Assembly: GCA_946222005.1 (NCBI GenBank)
Contig: CAMIHP010000008.1
Span: forward strand, 1-44,330
Reading direction: 5' to 3'
Length of the DNA stretch: 44,330 bases
Source: an uncultured Candidatus Saccharibacteria bacterium
GTDB lineage: Bacteria > Patescibacteriota > Saccharimonadia > Saccharimonadales > Saccharimonadaceae
Below, in pieces: positions 39,442 to 44,330 of this stretch (positions are counted from its first letter, which is position 1; each line of letters opens with the position of its first letter). The notes under the pieces are model-generated. The model did not search any database. It was given only the letters and a program-made list of their open reading frames with translations, and was not told the DNA's origin. A program made the translations under genes and the position numbers.

Positions 39442-40785
39442 TTATAACCAAACCACTGCCTTGCCATCGAGTGTGTGCACCATATGGCCAGTTTTATTAT
39501 CAATAATGTGCGTTTTGGTGGAGTTATCAGCAGTGCTTTTTTGCTCAATGGCGGTGTACTGATCATTTGGCGATACAGTGATGTTTGTTGTATATGCCGG
39601 TGGTGTTGTCTGATGAATCACTTGCCTAGTGGGGTGGGTAAGCACTGTTTGGCGTTGCAATATGTGCTGTTGATTAACACTCGTTATCTCCATACTATAG
39701 CCACTGCGGGTGTGTAAGAATGCAGCTAATGATATGACGTCATTTCCTTGTTGGTAAGTAATGGGTGATTTTTTGCTATTTTCTAGGTTGAGTGCAAAAT
39801 ACCCATCCCCCGTTTTCATCATGATAATATTCTTGCCATCATATGATACATCGCCAAGCACTGCTGCCTGGCCAAGCGGTTGCATAGCGTGCTCGCCAGT
39901 CGGGTCAACAAGCAGTACGTCGTCACCCCGAGTTCGCACCACAACTGCTGCGCCACGTGATACTGGGCGCCAATCATACACTAGTAAAGGCTGCCTGTTA
40001 AGGCCAAGTATAGTGTGGTGGCGCTGCGCCGCAATATCATGCACGATGAGATTGTTAGTCTTGTCTTTGCTATCCGCCTTTGCAAAGAGATACCCCACCG
40101 TTCCATTATCTATCACTCGCAGGCGAGACACCACACCTTTACCGGGCAAAGGCAGTGGCGATACAACACCAGTTTTTGCATCAACCTGATGCAGTTCACT
40201 AATCTTCGCATCATTCATTGTGTGAACAACGATACGAGAGCCTACTACTGCATAGTCGATAATTCGCGTCGCTTGGTAAAGTATCTTCTCATGCTTTGTT
40301 GCCAGATTCATCTGCACAATAGCATCCGTCGCTTGTGCGACGTAGAACTCTGCTTTTGTATCTGCAGCATCGCGGCGCTTGAGATAATAGAGCTGTGCTG
40401 GTGGCGTATGAAAGTGATAACTGGCTGCTGCGAGCTGCTGTGTATAGGCGCTGGTTACCTGATCGATCGCCACGTGATACTGCGAGTTACTTCGCAAACG
40501 ATGCCGAAATTGAATCGTCACAGTTGCGTTGTTTGTTGTAACAGTAAAGTCTACGCGCGGCGAGATTCGTATTGCACGAGCTTCAACCGGCTTGACCGGC
40601 TGATTGAATTCCAGTTGGAGCGTCTGGTAGCCTGTGCTTGGGTCATCTGCGAGCACCGCGTGGCGTACGCGCGGGCCTTGTAAATAGCTGAGTGCTATGA
40701 GTGTACTCAGTATAATTAATAATCCAATCATGGCGAATAAAAATCGCTTCCGCTGGCATATCCAGCGCCAGCCTCTAGTATTCAT
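39442..40785 (-). CDS. Membrane-anchored Big_5/beta-propeller protein
   Basis: A 447-residue protein with an N-terminal membrane anchor (about 15-34), an SbsA-like Ig (Big_5) domain (YQTLQLEFNQPVKP to the YHVAIDQVTS strand), and a C-terminal propeller-like repeat region with WD40-type strands (LLVDPTGEHAM, GDVSYDGKNIIMM, NITVSPNDQYTAI). It probably faces outward. ATG 40785 has AAAGGAG four bases upstream and overlaps the TIGR03943 gene by 11 nt, so the two are coupled. Role unknown; it could sense or bind something at the envelope for the permease operon. Confidence 0.75.
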   Translation of the reverse strand: MNTRGWRWICQRKRFLFAMIGLLIILSTLIALSYLQGPRVRHAVLADDPSTGYQTLQLEFNQPVKPVEARAIRISPRVDFTVTTNNATVTIQFRHRLRSNSQYHVAIDQVTSAYTQQLAAASYHFHTPPAQLYYLKRRDAADTKAEFYVAQATDAIVQMNLATKHEKILYQATRIIDYAVVGSRIVVHTMNDAKISELHQVDAKTGVVSPLPLPGKGVVSRLRVIDNGTVGYLFAKADSKDKTNNLIVHDIAAQRHHTILGLNRQPLLVYDWRPVSRGAAVVVRTRGDDVLLVDPTGEHAMQPLGQAAVLGDVSYDGKNIIMMKTGDGYFALNLENSKKSPITYQQGNDVISLAAFLHTRSGYSMEITSVNQQHILQRQTVLTHPTRQVIHQTTPPAYTTNITVSPNDQYTAIEQKSTADNSTKTHIIDNKTGHMVHTLDGKAVVWL

Positions 40786-41527
40786 ATGGCTCCTTTGGCT
40801 GAGTCGTTGGCGTAACTGAGCGCGGCATAACAACGATCGGCTGCTGACGATGTTGTTGCGGATGCGCAGCAAAGTCACCCGTCACTGTTACCCAACTATT
40901 GGGCTGGTAGCGCTCACGCCAACCCGGCGCATAGACTGGTACACCAACCGCCTGTGCATCAACCGCACAACACGTCACGACAAATCGCGATACATAAAAA
41001 ACCTGCGCATCCGCCGCATCTGGCGTAATGAACCCCGTCAAATTGACCGTCTTGCCACGATAAAACGCGCTGTCGTGCATTTGGGCAAGTAGCCCCGCCC
41101 ATTCTTTGATCGTGAGGCGCGAATAATCTCGCTGAGCAAAGATAGATGCGTGCGATAGTTTCTCTGCAGACAGCCGAGCCGCCGCCCCTTTATTGATACC
41201 GCGCTGCGTGGCTGTTGTCGTTGTTAGCGCTGTCGGTGGGGTAAGCAGCGCCATACTTGCGACCACGCATATCATCACACAGGCAGCAACACGACGCCAC
41301 CAAGCGAAGTGTGTATGCTGGTGGGTGCGCGATTGCGTAATAATACTCGCACTCGCCATCATAAGAGCCACCACTGCCATGACGGTTGTAAAGACGACAT
41401 ACCGCTGGTGAATATAGAGTGTCAAACGACCCGTCGCAGCTAGCCATAGCGTTGCTACGGCAATAATCAAAAGGAGAATCATACCCTGCTGCCGTACAGC
41501 CCGAGCCAAGAACAGCCTAAAACGCAT
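40775..41527 (-). CDS. TIGR03943/DUF1980 family protein (YcgQ-like)
   Basis: A 250-residue protein with three N-terminal hydrophobic segments (about 17-35, 43-63, 80-97) and a soluble domain with the TCCAVDAQAVGVPV block holding C186-C187, typical of the family, which is usually paired with a DUF318 permease. Here it overlaps the permease gene by 11 nt and precedes the propeller gene. Function is not settled; a role with a transported metal or metalloid has been suggested for such pairs. Confidence 0.87.
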   Translation of the reverse strand: MRFRLFLARAVRQQGMILLLIIAVATLWLAATGRLTLYIHQRYVVFTTVMAVVALMMASASIITQSRTHQHTHFAWWRRVAACVMICVVASMALLTPPTALTTTTATQRGINKGAAARLSAEKLSHASIFAQRDYSRLTIKEWAGLLAQMHDSAFYRGKTVNLTGFITPDAADAQVFYVSRFVVTCCAVDAQAVGVPVYAPGWRERYQPNSWVTVTGDFAAHPQQHRQQPIVVMPRSVTPTTQPKEPYEY

Positions 41528-42509
41528 AATTCACCATCAATCCCAATGTTATCGATGCCAGTCCAACGAGTGTACTCACCTGAAACAGCACACTCGGCCG
41601 ATACGTTGTGCGCAGCAAGCTCAGCATCTTAATATCGATCATTGGACCAAAGGTCAAGAAACTTACAAGCGCCCCGGTCATAAAAGTCTGGCGAAATGCC
41701 AAAGCAAAGAACGCATCAACATTAGAGCAAATTGAGACGATAAATGCCAATGCCACCATTGCAATTACCGACCATACTGGCTGGCTCCCCAGCGACACCA
41801 GCACCTCGCGCGACACCAGCACTTGCACAAGACCCGCCAGCCCTGCACCAACGACCAAGGCTGGCAGCATCGCCTGCACCTCACGTCGAAATATCGCAAG
41901 GCTTGCTACTCGCTTGCTCTGCTGCACATGATCTGCCTGGCACGAAGCAACAAATGTATTGGTCAATAACTCCTCCACCGGGCGATGCGCATAGACCCAG
42001 CCAACAAGATTAGCAATAGCGAAGCCACCAAACACTCGCGCCCAGAGAATGGTCATATCGCCAGCGAATGCTTGCTGCGTCGTGATGATTGTCACTGGGT
42101 TGAGGATTGGTGCAGCAAGCAAAAACACGAGAGATTCACTAGGCGTGAGCCCTTTTGCTAACAAGCCGCGAGCTAAGGGGATATTACCACACTCGCAGAC
42201 TGGTAGCGCAATACCAAGGAGCGACAAACAAGCTCGACGCAATAATGGCTGCTGCGGCAGATAGGCAAGCAAGCGCTCGGCCGGCAGCCATACCTGCACT
42301 ATAATTGCAATGCAGATCCCTAGCATGACGAATGGCAGCGCCTCGATCATCACGCTCAAACTCAGCGTTATCCAGTCTTGCAATCGATTAGGTAGCGACC
42401 ACTGCCCTGTTTGTGCCGACACAAGGCGAAGTGCAGCCATCCCAACGAGCACCCCAGCCACTACCGCTCCGCGGCGCCACCGCTTCGCCAACCAACGAAT
42501 CATTTTCAT
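41517..42509 (-). CDS. DUF318 permease (YcgR-like)
   Basis: A 330-residue polytopic membrane protein with about eight hydrophobic segments. The first half has PVCECGNIPLARGL (C105, C107), the CxC-proline block typical of DUF318/ArsP-like permeases, and the second half repeats the fold around FIVSICSNVDAFFALAFR. The leaderless-type promoter, TATAAT six bases from ATG, fixes the start. First gene of a three-gene operon with the TIGR03943 and propeller genes. Cargo unknown. Confidence 0.88.
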   Translation of the reverse strand: MKMIRWLAKRWRRGAVVAGVLVGMAALRLVSAQTGQWSLPNRLQDWITLSLSVMIEALPFVMLGICIAIIVQVWLPAERLLAYLPQQPLLRRACLSLLGIALPVCECGNIPLARGLLAKGLTPSESLVFLLAAPILNPVTIITTQQAFAGDMTILWARVFGGFAIANLVGWVYAHRPVEELLTNTFVASCQADHVQQSKRVASLAIFRREVQAMLPALVVGAGLAGLVQVLVSREVLVSLGSQPVWSVIAMVALAFIVSICSNVDAFFALAFRQTFMTGALVSFLTFGPMIDIKMLSLLRTTYRPSVLFQVSTLVGLASITLGLMVNYAF

Positions 42510-42515
42510 GCTTCT

Positions 42516-42521
42516 ATTATA
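42516..42521 (-). promoter_or_regulatory. -10 box of the permease operon, leaderless type
   Basis: Minus-strand TATAAT, six bases before ATG 42509; no TGn or -35 match. Confidence 0.6.
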
Positions 42522-42548
42522 CCGTGAAGAGTAAGATTGGTAATACGG

Positions 42549-44330
42549 CTATACGGCTTTTTCTTGCTCTCGCTGCCAGCGGCGACGAACATCGATAATA
42601 GACATCTGAGCCAATGCGTCAATAGGAATGCCCTGCATATAGGCAATGACGCGCGCTGCGTACTCAGGGTGTGGGTAGGCAGCGACACGCTTTGGGCTGC
42701 GCCCCACCTTAAGTCCATCAAGCACACCACGCATCCGCTTCCAAAATGAATAATAATCGAGCTTGGCTTTGACCTGCCAATGCTGAGCATCCTCTATGAC
42801 AAAGCCCTCGATCGGTACACCATCATACAAATAGTCAAGCCCCTGCACCTGCTCATACCACGTCACAAAATCCTCCCACGTCTGGAGCGTCGCCGCAAGC
42901 CGCTTGGTTTCCATACCAAACATAGCCGCAAATCGCTCACGCTCAACTTGGTCAACTGCGGCAAATTTCGCCTGGCGATGCACTATGTCGAGCAAAACAA
43001 TCCGGTCTTGTGCATACTCGATAATGTGTGGATCCTCTGTCGGGAGTATCACCTCGCAGACCAAACAAACATTGTGCTCGGCAAGATACTGACGAATTTC
43101 ATCAACATGCTTGCCATAGCTCTGCAAAAACAGATGGCGAAACCACTCGGCAAATTCACTCTCCGTTGTTGTTTTCGACGCAAAAACGAGGTCACCTAGT
43201 GTCGCATCATAGCCTACCAAGCCAAGATAGCCATTCTCCTTCACCCAAGCACGCACTGGAAAAACAAGTTGATCTTTGAGCGCAGCAAATTCAGTTTCTC
43301 GTCGCTCACCAATATTGAAGAATTTATCATAGGCACGAATCACAATCTCATTTGTGAGTGTATTCATAAATAGTCCACGGGCTCGCACTGTTTGCGCTGT
43401 CCATTTTTTATCATAAAACACCTTTGGTTTAAAGTGAAATGAGCTAATGTTACCCGGTAGTGACCGCTCGCTAATCAGTTTATTGGTGCGCAGGCTATGG
43501 ATGAGTGGTGCGTTTTCTGGATGGAGGAGACCTTCAGCCGATTGGTTGCTTATCTCAACGACAGACCAGCCCTTCTCGGCAAGCTGCGCAACCCGTAGTG
43601 TACCACCAAACTCCACTTTGCCCTCGAGATTAAAGCACCGCTGATTATACTGCGCTGGATAATTCTGAGCGTTGCGATGGCCATGCACTTGATAGACATT
43701 ATCAGGGGTGCGGGCAACAAAAGCATCGTCAATAGCACCAACCTGCTCATAGCGCCCCACACCACGAATATACTGCTGACTGGCAAGCAGCAGAGGATTC
43801 TCTGGTAAATTGCTCACTCCTGCATGGCTCACAAATACCCGCTTATCATGCCATGTGTAGTAGAGGCAATCTTGCATAGAGTTCATCAAGCGACTAACGG
43901 CACGCTTGTCTATATTGGCACGCTCTAGCTGTGCTCGCGTTCGACCATTAAACTCTCGTGCTCTTATCGGCTGGTGAGTAAGCCACTGCCAAATATAGCC
44001 ATCATGGTTACCCTCAATAAACGTCACATTTGGCTTGTCGACAAAATTATCGCACACATACTGCAATACTTCTGCATTCTCTGTGCCACGATCGAGCAGA
44101 TCACCTGTAAAGATATAATAATCGTGCTCGACATAGGGGTGCTGCTCAAAATATTCACGCAGTGGCGTATAGCATCCTTGGATATCACCAATGTGATGAA
44201 TGTGCTCATACTGACTCAAATTAATCGGTTGCCGATATGACGCGATAAGCTCTTTTACTTCCGCTGGCTGTATGACAGTGTATCGTTTTGGTATGGCACA
44301 CGTGGAGAGGCGAGCGTGCATCTTCTCGAG
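42549..44330 (-). CDS. RNA repair protein: PPP-family phosphatase fused to an RNA ligase, N-terminus cut by window edge
   Basis: Positions below count from the first visible Met (44321); the frame stays open to the edge, so more protein lies outside, perhaps a kinase domain. The phosphatase part has HIGDIQGCY (43-51), GDLLDRG (73-79), GNHDG (104-108), VSHAG (164-168) and VHGH (212-215). The ligase part has KFFN (333-336), the nucleotidyl-transfer motif KENG (361-364), VCEV, EGFVIED (505-511) and KAK (518-520), resembling T4 Rnl1/Trl1-type ligases. It would remove terminal phosphates and seal RNA, as in tRNA repair after nuclease attack. The other RNA-processing gene here is thpR. Confidence 0.85.
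   Translation of the reverse strand, partial: LEKMHARLSTCAIPKRYTVIQPAEVKELIASYRQPINLSQYEHIHHIGDIQGCYTPLREYFEQHPYVEHDYYIFTGDLLDRGTENAEVLQYVCDNFVDKPNVTFIEGNHDGYIWQWLTHQPIRAREFNGRTRAQLERANIDKRAVSRLMNSMQDCLYYTWHDKRVFVSHAGVSNLPENPLLLASQQYIRGVGRYEQVGAIDDAFVARTPDNVYQVHGHRNAQNYPAQYNQRCFNLEGKVEFGGTLRVAQLAEKGWSVVEISNQSAEGLLHPENAPLIHSLRTNKLISERSLPGNISSFHFKPKVFYDKKWTAQTVRARGLFMNTLTNEIVIRAYDKFFNIGERRETEFAALKDQLVFPVRAWVKENGYLGLVGYDATLGDLVFASKTTTESEFAEWFRHLFLQSYGKHVDEIRQYLAEHNVCLVCEVILPTEDPHIIEYAQDRIVLLDIVHRQAKFAAVDQVERERFAAMFGMETKRLAATLQTWEDFVTWYEQVQGLDYLYDGVPIEGFVIEDAQHWQVKAKLDYYSFWKRMRGVLDGLKVGRSPKRVAAYPHPEYAARVIAYMQGIPIDALAQMSIIDVRRRWQREQEKAV

Noticed and set aside
39424..39446. Plus-strand terminator CAGGC/GCCTG followed by TTTTAT
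   Set aside because: No plus-strand gene lies upstream; on the minus strand it has no T run, so its role is unclear and may be chance.
1..44330. UGA recoding as in Gracilibacteria/Absconditabacteria
   Set aside because: TGA ends many genes in ATGA overlaps that place the next start correctly, so it is read as stop.
1..44330. CRISPR array, prophage or insertion sequence
   Set aside because: No spaced direct repeats, transposase, integrase or phage structural genes were recognised.

Overview
This window looks like chromosomal DNA of a Candidate Phyla Radiation bacterium, most likely a Saccharibacteria (TM7) relative. The inference rests on gene content: a compact type IV pilus operon, RNase Y, a single class A penicillin-binding protein, a sortase, a half-size TsaB, lamin-tail surface proteins with cysteine repeats, and short operons with 1-4 nt overlaps. 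TGA works as a stop throughout, so this is not the UGA-recoded Gracilibacteria type. I see no prophage, insertion sequence or CRISPR array.

Layout. 1-7.1 kb: partial tRNA-Pro, phosphoglycerate mutase, a small secreted protein, enolase with a strong terminator, sortase, a gene-poor stretch (3960-4483), RNase Y, and tsaB-tsaE. 7.2-13.6 kb: pilB-pilC, then pilM-pilN-pilO and a PilP-like small protein, then a PRC-barrel protein. 13.6-19.1 kb (minus): a first recX, then the operon recA-thpR-HIT-recX2-nudix continuing into a hydrolase and an uncharacterised propeller-like protein. 19.3-25.5 kb: lone pilin, PH-domain membrane protein, ruvB, a small membrane protein, a second HIT protein, two paralogous HD phosphohydrolases around a degenerate CDP-alcohol-transferase-like protein, an unexplained 300-nt gap with its own plus-strand promoters, and ruvA. 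25.5-33.4 kb: PBP1A, ruvC, a large cysteine-repeat surface protein, tRNA-Lys, comEC, yebC. 33.5-44.3 kb: a membrane protein, three consecutive ATP-grasp ligases (one fused to a retropepsin-like RimB domain), CIRCE-controlled dnaJ, radC, a permease/TIGR03943/Big_5-propeller operon, and a fused phosphatase-RNA ligase cut by the window edge.

How the genes work together. PilB, PilC, PilMNO and the pilin with ComEC suggest a pilus-based DNA-uptake system. RecA, two RecX proteins, RuvA/B/C and RadC would process incoming or damaged DNA. PBP1A, the sortase and the secreted repeat protein serve the cell surface.

The most striking global signal is promoter architecture. At least eleven genes carry a -10 hexamer (often extended, TGn-TATAAT) exactly six bases before the start codon, which predicts leaderless mRNAs. 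Five more have 7-9 bases. Genes inside operons use clear Shine-Dalgarno sites. The most interesting protein-level system is the three-gene ATP-grasp/retropepsin cluster at 34.0-37.3 kb, a candidate for peptide or amino-acid tagging of proteins and its removal.
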